NCBI GenBank assembly: GCA_000934385.1 | Contig: KN880657.1 | Span: 1 to 39,221, forward strand | Direction of reading: 5' to 3' | From: Cylindrobasidium torrendii FP15055 ss-10 | Lineage: Eukaryota > Basidiomycota > Agaricomycetes > Agaricales > Physalacriaceae | DNA length: 39,221 bases | Part shown: positions 9,518-20,922 of the stretch, piece after piece | How the letters are laid out: every line of letters starts with the position of its first letter | Numbering within the stretch: the first letter of the stretch is position 1 | Program-made: the position numbers and the translations under genes | The notes under the pieces: generated by a model | Database searches by the model: none | Seen by the model: the letters and a program-made list of their open reading frames with translations, nothing else | Told to the model about the DNA's origin: nothing

Positions 9518-11886
9518 CTAGTTCTCCTCCAACGCAGCGACGCTCTCCTTAATCAAATCAACCACACCGTTATTGCGCGGTGTAATGTTACACGGGAACG
9601 GCTTCGGACGACTCGCAAGGCCAGAGGTGTAGTCGCGCGGCGGGATGACGGGCTCGCCGTCCGCGCCTGTGACGGGCGTGATGTTGAAGCAGGCAAGCGT
9701 GGTTGCGATGTGGAGGAACAGCTCGTTTTCTGCGAGGAAGCGTCCTGGGCAGATCCGACGGCCCTTCAGATATAGAAAGAAAAATCAGAAATGGGAGGAG
9801 TGAGGAGGGAAGCGTGTAATACATACCCATCCAAAAGCGATGGTGTTGGGCTCGCGGGGACCGCCTTCTTTGACGTCTTTGGCGTTCATGAAGCGCTCGG
9901 GGCGGAATGCCTGCGGGTCGGGGTACATATCCTCGTCATGAGACTGGATACAGTACAGTTAGCCTTCATTAAGATCGTGGGTGTGTGGTGAAGCGAGCTT
10001 ACGATGCCCCACTGGTTCACAATCATAGTCGTCCCTTTTTTCAGATTAACTTCAGCAGCGCGGCACGCCGTAGCGGCAACATACCTTCAGGGATGAAGTA
10101 TCCGTCGTACACCTAAAGAAAACAACATGAGTAAATACGACGACGGACCGACGCTGCAAAGGAAATCCGACGCACATCGTTTTCCATGAGCCTGTGTGGG
10201 ACGCCAAGTGGGATCACTGCACAGCGCCGGGGTAAGAATCGGCAGACGAAACGACGACAAACGGAGAAGCTTACCGAGTTCCCAACGGTACGTCTCCTTC
10301 ACGATGCAATTGATGTATGGAAGAGATTCACGGTCTGCGAATGTGGGAAGACGATCTGTGCCAACGACCCGGTCGAGTTCTTCCTGTGCCTTCTTCTGCA
10401 CATCGGGAGAGTAGAGCATACCCAGGAAGAACGTGAGGACCGACGCAAGAATGGTATCGGCACCAGCTTGTCACCACAAAATCAGTGCACTTGGATGTGA
10501 AGCTCGGGTGAAGACATACTGGCATACATAACCGCAGATGCCTTCTTGATAATGCGCATTTCCTCTTCAGGATCGTCCGAAGCCAAGCCTTTGGATTCCA
10601 TAAGAGTTTTGAAGAAACTAGGCCGCGCTTTGCCTTCATCGAGTTGTTGCTGCGCCCAAGCAAACGGCTTGTTCTGCAAGTCCTGCGCAAGCTCCCAGCC
10701 CTCCCTAGCGACCTTTTTGAAATTGGCGCCAGGGAACCATTCGGGGATGTATTTGAGGAAAGGAAGGACGTCGACGAGGTACGCGCCCGGACGTGCCGCA
10801 GACACCATCGCAAGCTGTGCCTCCTCAGCAATCCTCACGAACTCGTCGTTCTCCACGGTGGTGTAGCCGAACGCTAGTGAGTTCAATGGTTAGAATGTGG
10901 ATTCAGTTCATTCAAGAAAGCTTGTTCACGCACCAATCATCATAATCACCGCACCGGTGGACCTTTTCGGGGTGAAGAGTCAATATGACATTGGAACTAG
11001 TAGAAACTGAGGGGTCCCTCACGCTCGCAGATGTTCATCGAAGGCCTCCGGGCTATGGAGGAGTTTTGACAGTAGATGAGTGAGTTCGCGCTAGAAGAAA
11101 GTCAGACGAGAACAGTGCGGGATATTCGACAGAAATACCGTCTGGATAGGCTGGTACTCGTCAGAAGCCCGCACATTGAAGCCTGCATGGAAAAGCTTCC
11201 GGCTCTTCTTGTATTCGGCGTTGTACGTTTGGAAACCCTATCCAAGTTTTGCCCGTCAAACAAGCTTTTTTCGAAGAGGGGGAGATCTGAGCGGCGCACC
11301 ATGTTGAATTCCCACCCCATGCTGATGAGATAAAGTTAGGGAGAATGAGTGGACGCATGTCAGGACGCCACTCACAGTTCCTTGACCATGACCATGCCTG
11401 GACGGTCTGAATAGATGGCGCTCCGTTGGTCAAGCAGCTCTGTAGCGACCTTTGCGCTGTTGATAATACACATCTTCTCTCCCATGATGTCGAGCATCAT
11501 AAGGGGACCTAAGTAGTAGGAACCGTAGTAAGTCCATGCAAGCATGCATGATGGTTGGAATTCAACGCACCGTACTGTTTCCCCCACTCTGTGAACTTGA
11601 ACCACTCTGAAGCGGAATGGGCATGTGAGGAATTGAATAAACTTGGCGCGGGCGTGTACAACATACCGTCTTTAGTGGGCATATCAGGAATGTTTCCCAC
11701 GAATGGAATAGCGCTTGGCTTTGGACCAGGTGGATAAGGAAGCTTGTGTGGGTTGCGAGTGCGCCTGGTGAGTAACTTGGTAGCCACTATAAGAGCCACG
11801 AGGAGAGCAGCTACGTCCGCCACGAGCATGGTGGTCGACCGGGGCGCCAGGCGCTGGAGAACTTCGGGAAGCATGGATGTGGACAT
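9518..11886 (-). CDS. Cytochrome P450 monooxygenase, ER-anchored
   Basis: I joined 14 exons across 13 short introns into about 538 residues. An N-terminal membrane anchor (about residues 20-38) is followed by the proline hinge LPYPPGPKP. Diagnostic motifs are all present: I-helix TGADTI (about 321-326), K-helix KETYR (ExxR, about 377-381), FRPERF (about 431-436) and the heme loop FGWGRRICPGR with its cysteine ligand (about 455-465). LPLGVPHRL-like and GYFIPEG blocks match fungal class II P450s often labelled O-methylsterigmatocystin oxidoreductase-like. That label should not be read as a substrate assignment; the substrate is unknown. The enzyme would use NADPH-P450 reductase. All key residues are present and the gene looks functional. 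It is divergent from the multi-TM gene at 12778. Confidence 0.92.
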
Positions 11887-11953
11887 GATGGAACGAGGGT
11901 GAAGCGACCGGGAGTGTGATGAATGCTGGCAGCTTTATGGGGTCCTTTTTTCG

Positions 11954-11959
11954 CTTATA
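11954..11959 (-). promoter_or_regulatory. Candidate TATA box of the P450 gene
   Basis: TATAAG on the minus strand lies about 70 bp upstream of the P450 start codon, a suitable distance for a short 5' UTR. It is short and could be chance. Confidence 0.35.
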
Positions 11960-12666
11960 CAGCGAGAGATGTCTGATGACGGGCGAGTGTAAAGGGACTC
12001 GTCTGGGCTAGCGTCGGTGGCGGCCGTATATCCAGAGTCTGAATACCTCCACCTCCACATCATATCCACGCCAGCTGATAGGTTTATGTACATTCATCTG
12101 TAGCGACTGTATTGGTTTCCATCTATGTTGGAGTGTCAAGGGTCGGTTTTTTTGACGCTTGAAGGGGCAAAGAAGAATTCACTTTTTTGGGCGCGCGCGA
12201 CTCGATCGGCAACGCGACAGCCATCAATGACTTCCTTTTTAATTCGGACAAGTTCACTTCGCCGCCATCATCGCCAGCAGTGCGGCCGTTTGTCCTGCGT
12301 TTGCCCTGGAAGTTCAAGACGCTCAGTTAGACTTTTTTTCGGTGACGGAATTCTCCCGTGTCGCCCCATTTTTCACGGCTCCAACCAGTATCTTGTTCAA
12401 AACTCGCCTCTCATCTCCGGGTGGACCTTCCGAGCGTGAACCCGATGCTTTGAGCTGTTGTTATGATGTCTGCTTTTTTATTCACCGATGCGAAAACCTC
12501 GCGCCTGCCATCAAGGCTCTCTCGCTCCAAATGGACAAAATCTTACTTCCTAATCTCAATCGCACGGTTGCTCGCCGTCGGCATTTCGTATGTGGCAATG
12601 CATTCTCGGGGTGTACGGCTTTCACTCGCTGGGGTGTGGTTCATTCAATAGAGTTACTTTGAGCAG

Positions 12667-12673
12667 TATATAA
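12667..12673 (+). promoter_or_regulatory. Candidate TATA box of the multi-TM gene
   Basis: TATATAA lies 105 bp upstream of the ATG at 12778 and is followed by a pyrimidine-rich leader, typical of fungal promoters. Confidence 0.5.
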
Positions 12674-12777
12674 GGAAGCTCCGTGGATGAACGCCCTTTT
12701 TTTTCTTTCTTTGCTGGACACGCCATCGCGACAACTTCCCTTCTCTTCCACTACCAGCCTGCAACGACACATAAGTT

Positions 12778-14381
12778 ATGGAACGCCCTTCACCCAAGGT
12801 CGTTGTAGAGGTGTGTTCAGGCAGCTCGCCTATCCCCGAGTATAATGTCCTTACCCCGACGGCTGCAGACAGTCGGCCCACTGATCTCGGGAACATGGAT
12901 ACAGCAACTACTTCTGGGATTCATTCTTGTGCGTGTGTATATGCATAATATCGCCTTGCACGCCTCTGAAAACAAGTACAGGCGCAAATGTTCGATTACT
13001 ACCGTGATCACTATGCGAGAGATGCCGTCTTCAACAGATACATGGTCGGCCTGCTACTGTTCTTCAACCTGTTCATTGGCGGTCAGGACTTGTACGCCTT
13101 GATACCATCTCCCAAACCCTTTTGAAAGTTAACGCGTTCACAGCCATGTTCTCTGGCGTGTAACAGTACAGTACTACGGCGATTACAGCATGTTCGACCT
13201 CCAGGAATGGACAATGTGGACCGAGCCATTGTTCACCGCCGTCGTCGGACTCCTTGCTCAAACATTCTTTGTGATGCGGTAAGCTAAGCTGTCCATTCTT
13301 GTGTAGCGCACAACTTACTAGATCACTAGCGCCTGGAAGATAGCCCATTCTATTCCCGTGCTGATTTTGCTTTCGGCTCGTTAGTTGCATTCCTTGTTCC
13401 ACCTTTCCCCCAAGCTAACCATATTTTTCAGTCACTCTTTTCTCATTCGGATCTGGCATCACGCAAGTCTCTTCGTTGTGCATAGCTCTCCTCTGACAGT
13501 GTCCACAGCGTCTCTTCATTTTTCATCAAGTACGAGGTGCGCATAGTCATGCTTGTCCAGGCCTAATGTCGACGTCTCCCACAGCGATTCAGCTCGTTGA
13601 GCCAATTCAAGACACCAATAACACTGTGGTTGGTCAGCGTACGCACTTCCCACATTAGCGTCAAGCGTAGTGTCTCAAGCAGTGCTTAGACGTCGGTCTG
13701 CGACCTGGCCATATCAGCTGTGCTCGTTTATTATCTCGTCAAGTCCAAAACGACTTTCAAAAAGACTGACCGCGGTACGTTCTAGCGATATCCTGTCGTT
13801 ATCATGCGCGGGCTAAAGAGAGGGTTGGTGCAGTCATCAACCGAATCATCCAGCTCGCGATGGAGACAAGCTCCTTGACAGCGTTCGTGGCCATGATGAA
13901 CCTGGTTCTCGTACGTCCTCTTCACCCATCCCTTCCCCGCACCTGAATACTGAGAAACCCCATAGTTCCTTCCACTCCAAACAACGGCCTACCAGTACGC
14001 CTTCTTTTTTCGACGATCTGGTGTTCTTCTTACTTACATACTCCTCCGTTGGTGTTAAGCTTGCTACCCCAGTTCTCCATCAGCCGCGTGTACACGCTGA
14101 CGGTGATGGCGACGCTCCTCGCGCGAGGAAGCTTGCGCTCGGTGTTGGATTCGACCGGTCATGCGTCGATCCCTACTAACTTGCGCGGCGGGGCTACGAC
14201 GGATGTGATGCCGCGCATGCGTGTGGGCCTCAAGACGGCGACATCGACGTTCACTGACACGATTATGGAGCCGCCGAGGGACATGCCTACGGTGAAAAGC
14301 CATGATATTGAACTTGGAGTTGTTGAGGAAAGGTCAGAGTCTACAAGTATGTGGGATGATAGGAAAGATGCTGCGCTTTGA
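12778..14381 (+). CDS. Seven-TM-like membrane protein, basidiomycete-expanded (DUF6534-like)
   Basis: Twelve exons, some only 28-60 nt, join across 11 introns into 337 residues; exon and intron lengths add up exactly. The chain has about seven hydrophobic segments, for example GPLISGTWIQQLLLGFIL, VGLLLFFNLFIGG, EPLFTAVVGLLAQTFFVMRAW, IPVLILLSALTLFSFGSGI, DLAISAVLVYYLV and the last around TAFVAMMNLVLFLPL. A hydrophilic tail of about 80 residues would face the cytosol. The pattern fits the agaricomycete transmembrane family I know as DUF6534, of unknown function and receptor-like topology. Intron 6 (13463-13508) is a GC-AG intron with donor GCAAGT; GT alternatives break the protein. The gene is divergent from the P450 and convergent with the MMTAG2-like gene. 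Confidence 0.8.
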
Positions 14382-14816
14382 GATATGATGATGATTCGCT
14401 ACTTGACCATTCGTGTATGACCACATAGTACTTGTTTGTTGCCCAGAAATCTTGTGATAATGTACTTGCTTTCCTGTGCGTTTCTACGCAGTCATATATC
14501 ATATACGGATGTCGCCCCGAAGCTGGAGAACTGGAAAATGAAGAGGTGGGAATTTGCACATAGTAATGCGGAAACCACAGATTACGAACGGGCCAAAGTG
14601 CCAGAATGCCAATGCAAAAGCTGAAGGTCATCAGAATAGAGAAAACCAGTCTTGCAGCTACTTAGATATTGAAGACTGACATCGCAGCGCACGCGAAGTG
14701 ATGAGTTCCATTGCCTCTGAAAAGGACAGCGGCAGTCCAGTAGGGTTATAGAAATACAGAATTCGAGTGTGAGAGCAATATCTTTCGACGGTCCGCCGTC
14801 ACTTGGTAGCCTCCAA
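14382..14816. other. Intergenic between convergent stops
   Basis: This 435-bp gap lies between the multi-TM gene and the MMTAG2-like gene and holds both 3' ends. No coding exon or repeat was recognised. Confidence 0.4.
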
Positions 14817-15543
14817 TCACCTACGACCCCGTTCCCTCGAGTGTGTGGGCTCACGGCGGGGTGAAGGATCTCGGTGTCGAGACCTTGGCTCATCGTCGTA
14901 GTCGCGTCTCCTCGAGGAATACTCTGCTTCACGCAGCCGCCGTGGTGGCGAACGCGAACGCGACAGTGAGCGTGATGGGCGGTGGTGGTGGTGCCGAGAA
15001 TGCCTGTGTTCTCTTTCCTTCGCCGCCCGCTTCTCCTCTTTGCGTGCCCGTTTCTCTTCCTTTCTCTCCAGCTTCTTGCGTCGCTTCTCCTCTTTCTGGG
15101 CTGCGGTGTCCGTCGGCTCTGCTTCCTTGCCTTCTACGGCTTGAGATGTAGATGTGGATGGCTCCGAGGTACTGCCCTTTGCTGTTGGTGCGAAACCACT
15201 TTGAATGGGTTAGAAATTGTCGAAAGGATGGGTAGGTATGCGACGCACAGTGCAAGGGACAACGCCTCTGCTTCGGCCTCTTTGATTTTGCGTATTTCCT
15301 CTCGTCTTTCAGCGTCTGTGTCGGCTTTGTCACGGTTGTACCAGTGAACGTCCTTGTTCTTCTGCCAGCGCCCCGTAGGTGCGTTCACGCTGTGGCCGAG
15401 GTAGTGCTACAGACGTGTGAGTGTGTTGCACGGTGCATAGACAGACAATGACAACCCACTTCTCTGTCCTTATCCGCAGAGACATCCGACCATTTAAACT
15501 CTCCTTGTCCACCACGGGTTCCTCCTCGGATTGGCTCAAACAT
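14817..15543 (-). CDS. MMTAG2-like (multiple myeloma tumour-associated) RS-tailed protein
   Basis: Three exons joined across 53- and 50-nt introns encode 207 residues. The N-terminus matches the conserved multiple-myeloma-tumour-associated domain: FEPIRGGTRGGQGEFKWSDV, DKDREHYLGHSVNAPTGRWQ and KDVHWYNRD. The middle is a charged helix (RREEIRKIKEAEAEAL) and the end is rich in Lys, Arg, Ser and His (RPSRSLSRSRSPPRR), like RS tails of splicing-associated proteins. The family occurs in animals and fungi. Its role is poorly defined; nuclear and RNA-linked function is an inference from the tail. Only 145 bp separate its start from that of the divergent GPI-type protein. Confidence 0.85.
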
Positions 15544-15688
15544 TATAGAGAGTGAGTGAAGGCTTGGTGAAGGTAAATGGCAAGCCGAGATTCTAAAAAC
15601 AACTTCAAACATTTGCTGACATCAGTCCCCCCACGCTCGATCTTGACTTGCTTTGCACGGCCATCGTTCTCCTTGGACCTCTTCCGCC
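15544..15688. promoter_or_regulatory. Very short bidirectional promoter region
   Basis: The divergent starts of the MMTAG2-like gene and the GPI-type gene are 145 bp apart, so promoter elements and both leaders share this stretch. No TATA box was seen. Confidence 0.4.
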
Positions 15689-16340
15689 ATGCGCGCTCTC
15701 TTCCTTGGTCTTTTCGGCGCACTTTTTGCTTCTGTGACGGCACAGACGGTGACGGTGGAGGACGAGTGCGTGATCCGCCCCTCTGGACGCCGCTAAGCTA
15801 ACCGGAACACAGAAATGGGATGACGGTGGTTGAGGTTCTTACCACGGATGCCGATGGAGATCCATCTACGAGGACACTGTGCGTTGTATTGACCTTCCAA
15901 ATATTTTTCTGCTCACATCTGGAGGTAGTCGAACATTGACCGATACCACCACCACCACCGACACCGACACCGCTACCACCACTGCCACAAGAACTACGAC
16001 TACCAGCACTACCCCCGTGGGCGGTCCACAGGCAACCCCGGATGCAACGACTGGTACTCCTCATACACCCATTGAATACCAATATACCACCACCGTCGAT
16101 GGCGAAGTGACTGTGCTCAACAGTGTCTTCACACCGACCTTCGCAGAAACAACGCCGGTCACTGCCCCTGCGACGGGCACCATTCTCAGCTGGGAAGAAT
16201 ACACATCCATCTACAAGATCACCCAGGGTGCTACCGGTGGTGGCTCTGCTGCCGATGGAGCGCCGCCCAGGCTGATCAGTACCGCAGCCTTGAGCGCACT
16301 CGCCGGCGCCTCGCTTATCGGTCTTACATTGGTTCTATAG
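15689..16340 (+). CDS. Secreted Thr-rich GPI-anchored-type cell-wall protein
   Basis: Exons 15689-15765, 15813-15878 and 15929-16340 give 184 residues. The start MRALFLGLFGALFASVTAQ is a clear signal peptide with likely cleavage near residue 18. A long Thr tract (TDTTTTTDTDTATTTATRTT) suggests dense O-mannosylation. The C-terminus has small residues (SAADGAPP) followed by a hydrophobic end (STAALSALAGASLIGLTLVL), the layout of a GPI-anchor signal. It is probably a plasma-membrane or cell-wall mannoprotein. No enzymatic domain is visible. WDR24/RTC1 starts only about 120 bp downstream on the same strand, so the two genes probably overlap in their UTRs. Confidence 0.78.
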
Positions 16341-16459
16341 TTTCGCAAGCTACATATACATGGAGGACCCTCGTTTATGCATCTTTTCACCTATTTATTC
16401 TATCGACCTTTTTCGGCTACTGTAGGAGTGTTAATGAACTTTGTCTTGCTACTTCCATT

Positions 16460-19400
16460 ATGTCTGGCTTGCCCCCGCTTAGCATCCAGACTGCGCTCAG
16501 TTTCTCGGACTCGCGCATGCATGGGCATGTTGGGCCTAATCGGACGGTGCATTTGCCCCGCGCGTCGTCTAGCGGCGGCGGCGCCATGTGCAACAATGAA
16601 GACGACACGCGCTGTGCTGTCGCCGGGAAAGAATGTCTGTATCTGTCGAAATATTTATTTCACTTTGGAGCTCATACTATGTGCTTGTCCAGCGCTCCGG
16701 GTGATACGCGTGCTCGACCCAGGCGTAGCCCGCAATCCCGAGTACAAGTCCGCGTTGGGCGCAGGCGGCTATCGCGCCGAAATGTCGCGCAATTTCTGGG
16801 ACGGCAGTGGGCTCAAGATTGACAGTGCGAGTACCGATGTTGCCTGGGGCTCAAGCCGTCAGTCACACTGCACTATTATCCGTTGTTACTCGATATTCTG
16901 ACGGAGAATCCAAAGAATTTTGCAACAAGATCCTGACGAGCGCGCGGAATGGCGAGGTCATTATGTGGGATATCACAAAGGCAAAGTACGAGCGCCGTGT
17001 CAAGGACCACACGCGTTCGATCCACAAGCTGGCGCTTTCCAGCATTGTCCAGCATTACTGCATTACTGGTAGCTCGGATGGAGACCTGCGAATATGGGTA
17101 AGCTTGGTGAACATCAGAGAGCTATCAGAGCCTGACAGAGGGTGCCATCTCAAGGATATCAGGGATATGTCCCACTCCATCAACCGTATCCATTTCCCCA
17201 CAACGATACGCAGTCTCGCGTTTTCACCGACCAGCTCGCATCCTCTGCAAGTCATGGTCGGGCTCGACAATGGGAACATCTACAGGTAACCGCCTCCTTG
17301 TTCTATCTGGGCACCATTTGACACCCTCTCAAGATGGGAACTCAAGATGGCTCAGCGCGGTCAACTTGACCGCGTCCCCGTCGCGCACACCGCTCCAGTG
17401 ACTGCTCTCGACTGGCGCTTACCGGATGGCGCTCAAGCTCTGGGCGGCGTAGAACCACAGGCAACAGGCTTGGGTTGGATCGTCAGTGGCGGTCTGGATA
17501 GAACCGTCAAAATATGGGACCTATCCTGGCCCTCCGTCTCGTCGCATATACAACACAAGCCGACCTATACCCTACACCCCTCTTTCCCGGTAAGAAATGT
17601 GCACTGGCGTCCGGGATACGCCTGTGAACTCGCAGTGGTATCCAATTCGGAATTCACGACGGGCTCGAATCCAGATTTGGGGGCTATAGGTGGCGTGCAT
17701 CGGTCGGGGAGCAGTCTGACAATGGCTTCAGACGTTGCGCTGGGCAAAAAGCCGATAGCTGGAGGGGACGCCGTCGAACTATGGGATGCGCGCAGAGGCT
17801 GGGTTGCAAAGTGGTGTGTATCGGGTTCTGCCTCTGAAGGAGGAGTTACTGGTGAGCATGCCTTTCATATCATTCGACGGTGTACTCAAAAGTTGTAAGG
17901 CATGACCTTTCACGACTCGCATGCGATATGGACACAGCACGTCTCGGGCATGTTTGCTCAAATTGATTTGCGGGATTCTTTCAGGCCGTTGGACAGAGTT
18001 CCTCGCGTCGCAACGACTTGGGACGCAGCAGGGAATCTGGCATTTGTGACGGACGAGCACCAACAGTGGGAGGTACCATACGATGATACGTATGTTATGA
18101 TATTGCTCCTGCGCTGTGTTGTCTACACTGACACTATGCCATAGCCCTCTCAACAGAGAACGAGTCGGGGAGCGAGCTGGCAAGGCGCTTGGTGATCCCA
18201 TTTACCGGCCAGACACACAGATGACTGGAACCATGACTTCGGCTGATGCGTTTTATGCCAATGAAGCGTTTGTGTCGTTGGCCAAGACATATGTTTTCCA
18301 TGGGCAGAACAGGCAAGATATGTGTGCATTGAATGCGCAGGTATGTTTTTTTTTCATAACCCTTTGATGAATATGCACGAAACCATTTTACAGTTGGCGT
18401 TCAGAGCGGGGTCACCTCATGCAGGTCGAATGTGGCTACTTGCAGGTGCATCACTCACGGACATCGTTCCAACCGATGGAGAGATGCCGTCCATGCCATC
18501 CGACTCAACAGTCACCCAAGTCGTGTCGCCCAACGGGTTAGTAGCTGACGCCTCATTGCCCACCAGTAGCAGCGCGTCTTCCATGAGCAGGAACAAGAGT
18601 AGTCCTGGAGGAAGTTCGAGTTTCGACCGTGATGGTGCGATGCGAAGCGGGTCAGCTTCCCGGAGGATCACGCCAGAGTCGTCTAAACATTCTTCACCGA
18701 GACAAGGGCCGCTTAGTCTCTTGCCTGGGGCGCCTGCACCGTTAGTCCTGGGGAGAAAATCATCTGGCGATGGCGTGAGTTCTTCAAGCAGTTCCCCGCT
18801 TGTGGCAGCACGCCGCCCCTCTGTTTATGGACGGGTGTCGTCGAATAGTCCCAGCACAATTGGCAGCTTACGGCACATTGGGGAAGGAACGTTGGACGAT
18901 TCTGACTCCTCTGGGAGTGACGACGAGAAGGCCCCCTCGAGTGATGAGGAGAGTCTTTTTCGGCCGTTGTTGTCGCCTACACTGCTGGCATCACGGATGT
19001 CCTCGCAGCCGAGCCCACTATCGCGCTTCGTGAGCCCCAATGGGAATGGAGAGAACGGTGACAGAGCATTGACCGAAGACGGAGATGAGGATGAGAATGA
19101 AGGCGAAGGCGAGGACGAGGACGAGGACGAGGATTCGTCTCCTTCGCCGCAGTCGACAGATTCCGAAACCGAAGACGAGGCCAATCCGAATTTGCAGTCG
19201 CCGTCTCTGCGCGCGCGCCAGGCTTCGTCGAGAGGATCGAGGCGCAGCTCGTTCCAAACGTCGGTGGTCAAGTCACGGAGCCGAGCGTCGACGGGTGGCT
19301 CGGTCACGCTGCATCCACGGTCCGTTACTCGCAAGGCGTCGCATAGCAGCACGAAGACTGTCATGGGAGACCAGCATTCTCCAGGTGGACTGAGGCAGGA

Positions 19401-20463
19401 AGAAACGGTCAGAGACCTGTCTCATACGCGGGAAATGTCCGAGCTTGCCCTGGACGACGACCCGGTGAAAGAAGAAAAACATCCAACGAGCGACCGCCGT
19501 CCTGATCTGGTTCAAGCCGATGAAAGCAGCTTCAGGGAAATGGCTTGGGCTGCCCTGCGTGAAGGTCTGGATGAGTTCGCCAACGAGGTATGTCCCTTTC
19601 ACTCAATCTCCGCATAGTACGTGCTGATTGCGTGAAGGGAAACGTACAGATGTGTGCTATGCTCACGCTAGTGATCGGCCATGAGTTGAATATGAAGAAG
19701 GAGCGCATGTTGGCCTTTGTCGAGGCATATATTGGTATGTCCTTCCTTTGTCCTTCATGACCACTTCCTGACGCGTGCTAGATGTTTTGACACGCCTGCG
19801 CCTTTACAGAGTCACTGCGGCCATTCGGAAATACTGCACACTCGATGAAATTCGCGATCCGTCGCTGGTGAGAGCACTCTTTGTATCAAATCAAACAAAC
19901 ACTCATGTGCTGGTAGCTAGAAACGACGATATACACTTCGTGTGGACGTTGTCGTAAGGCGTTAATGGTCCCACTCGGTGTCTCGCTACAGCGTCCTAAC
20001 GGTGGATATTGGTTGTGTCAAAATTGCAAAAACAAACCGATTTCATGTAGCATTTGGTGCGTGAGATTCCTCTGGGCGTTGTATGGGTGTGGTGATTTAC
20101 ACCTCTCTCCTCAGTCGATTGCCCGTCCGCGGCCTGTTAGTGCAATGCTCTGTGTGTTCGCACGGGGGCCACCAGCACTGTTACCACAAGTTTTACTTGA
20201 ACAGACCTATGGACGAGCTCCCGAGCCAATTTGAACCTCACGAGGATGACCGGGGACGACCAGTTACCCGCGGGTCTTTGAGCGCTTTGTTGCACCAGGA
20301 CGATTTGACCGACGAGGGGGTCGGTGGAAGTGCACGGGATTTGCACGGCGATGGGATGCTACGCCCTCTGCCCACCACCAACACAGATAATCTCATGGGG
20401 CATCCTTGCGCGGCTGGGTGTGGACACTTTTGCTGGGCGGCAACTGGTGCGCGAGACGAGTAG
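16460..20463 (+). CDS. RTC1: SEACAT/GATOR2 subunit RTC1 (WDR24)
   Basis: Twelve exons joined across 11 introns (47-62 nt) encode 1136 residues. The N-terminal WD40 propeller is visible as repeats ending in IW or MW (EVIMWDI, DGDLRIWDIRD, LDRTVKIWDLSW, VELWDARRGW). The middle is a long Ser-rich, partly acidic linker (GAGGAC-type repeats near 19100). The C-terminus carries the zinc-binding RING-like module: CGRCRKAL, WLCQNC, CSICRLPVRG, CSVCSHGGHQHCY and HPCAAGCGHFCW. This order identifies Rtc1/Sea2 (human WDR24), a vacuole- or lysosome-associated activator of TORC1 signalling by amino acids. It is one of the longest genes here and looks intact. Its promoter must overlap the 3' region of the gene before it. 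Confidence 0.93.
19085..19136 (+). repeat. Coding acidic microsatellite in RTC1
   Basis: Imperfect repeats of GAGGAC/GAAGGC code for an E/G/D tract in the RTC1 linker. Such tracts vary in length between strains. It has no visible effect on frame. Confidence 0.5.
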
Positions 20464-20922
20464 TCTTTGCCACCTCCGCATGTTTCCCTTGAGGATCGAG
20501 AATGCCTATACACATTCCAATCGATAACTTGTACGAGCGTCCATCTGTCGAAGATTGTGAACTGTGGACGAGGTCGAAGGGGGTGCTTCCCTTTGCCCAG
20601 AGACGACCAACGCATAGACAGGCGTGCAGGACGTGCAGGTTTCACGCACCTCGTGGGTTCCAAGGTGACGCATCTTCGAAGATGAGCAAGGAACCAGCAG
20701 ACGCGTTCGCCGACACGAGGCGCGCCATGAGTCACCACTGGGTTAGGGCATCGTTGGACTCCCGCCCACATTTTTCGGTCTCCTTTGCAACAGCAATCAG
20801 GGTCCGTGGGTATAAAAGGACGGCCAAATGCTGGAGTGACGTTCCAACAAGCGCCCTGCCAACAGTCAAGCTACATTCCCCCCTCCCTGAGCATATTCGA
20901 CAGCACCACTACCATCACTACA
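20464..20922. other. Intergenic upstream of the small Cys-rich gene
   Basis: This 459-bp gap contains a clear TATA box (20811). Long open frames on both strands here have no motif or splice support and are taken as chance. Confidence 0.4.
20811..20818 (+). promoter_or_regulatory. TATA box of the small Cys-rich gene
   Basis: TATAAAAG, a full consensus match, lies 112 bp upstream of the ATG at 20923. The bases that follow form a C/A-rich leader typical of highly expressed fungal genes. It argues that the short frame behind it is a real gene. Confidence 0.65.

Larger units (their letters stand above)
11887..12777. other. Divergent intergenic region, P450 / multi-TM gene
   Basis: These 891 bp contain the promoters of both flanking genes. 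Candidate TATA boxes sit near each end. Open frames between 12123 and 12662 are short and overlap on both strands, with no splice support. I call no gene here. Confidence 0.45.

Noticed and set aside
12123..12662. Several 60-106-codon frames between P450 and multi-TM gene
   Set aside because: They overlap on both strands, lack motifs and sit in a shared promoter region.
9518..16340. Secondary-metabolite cluster around the P450
   Set aside because: No synthase, transporter or pathway regulator is nearby; neighbours are PEX19, RSC8, an MMTAG2-like gene and a wall protein.
18825..19364. 179-codon minus-strand frame rich in Ser
   Set aside because: It is the shadow of the acidic Ser-rich linker of RTC1.
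20238..20771. 177-codon minus-strand frame
   Set aside because: It is antisense to the end of RTC1, including its conserved zinc-binding residues, with no own motif.
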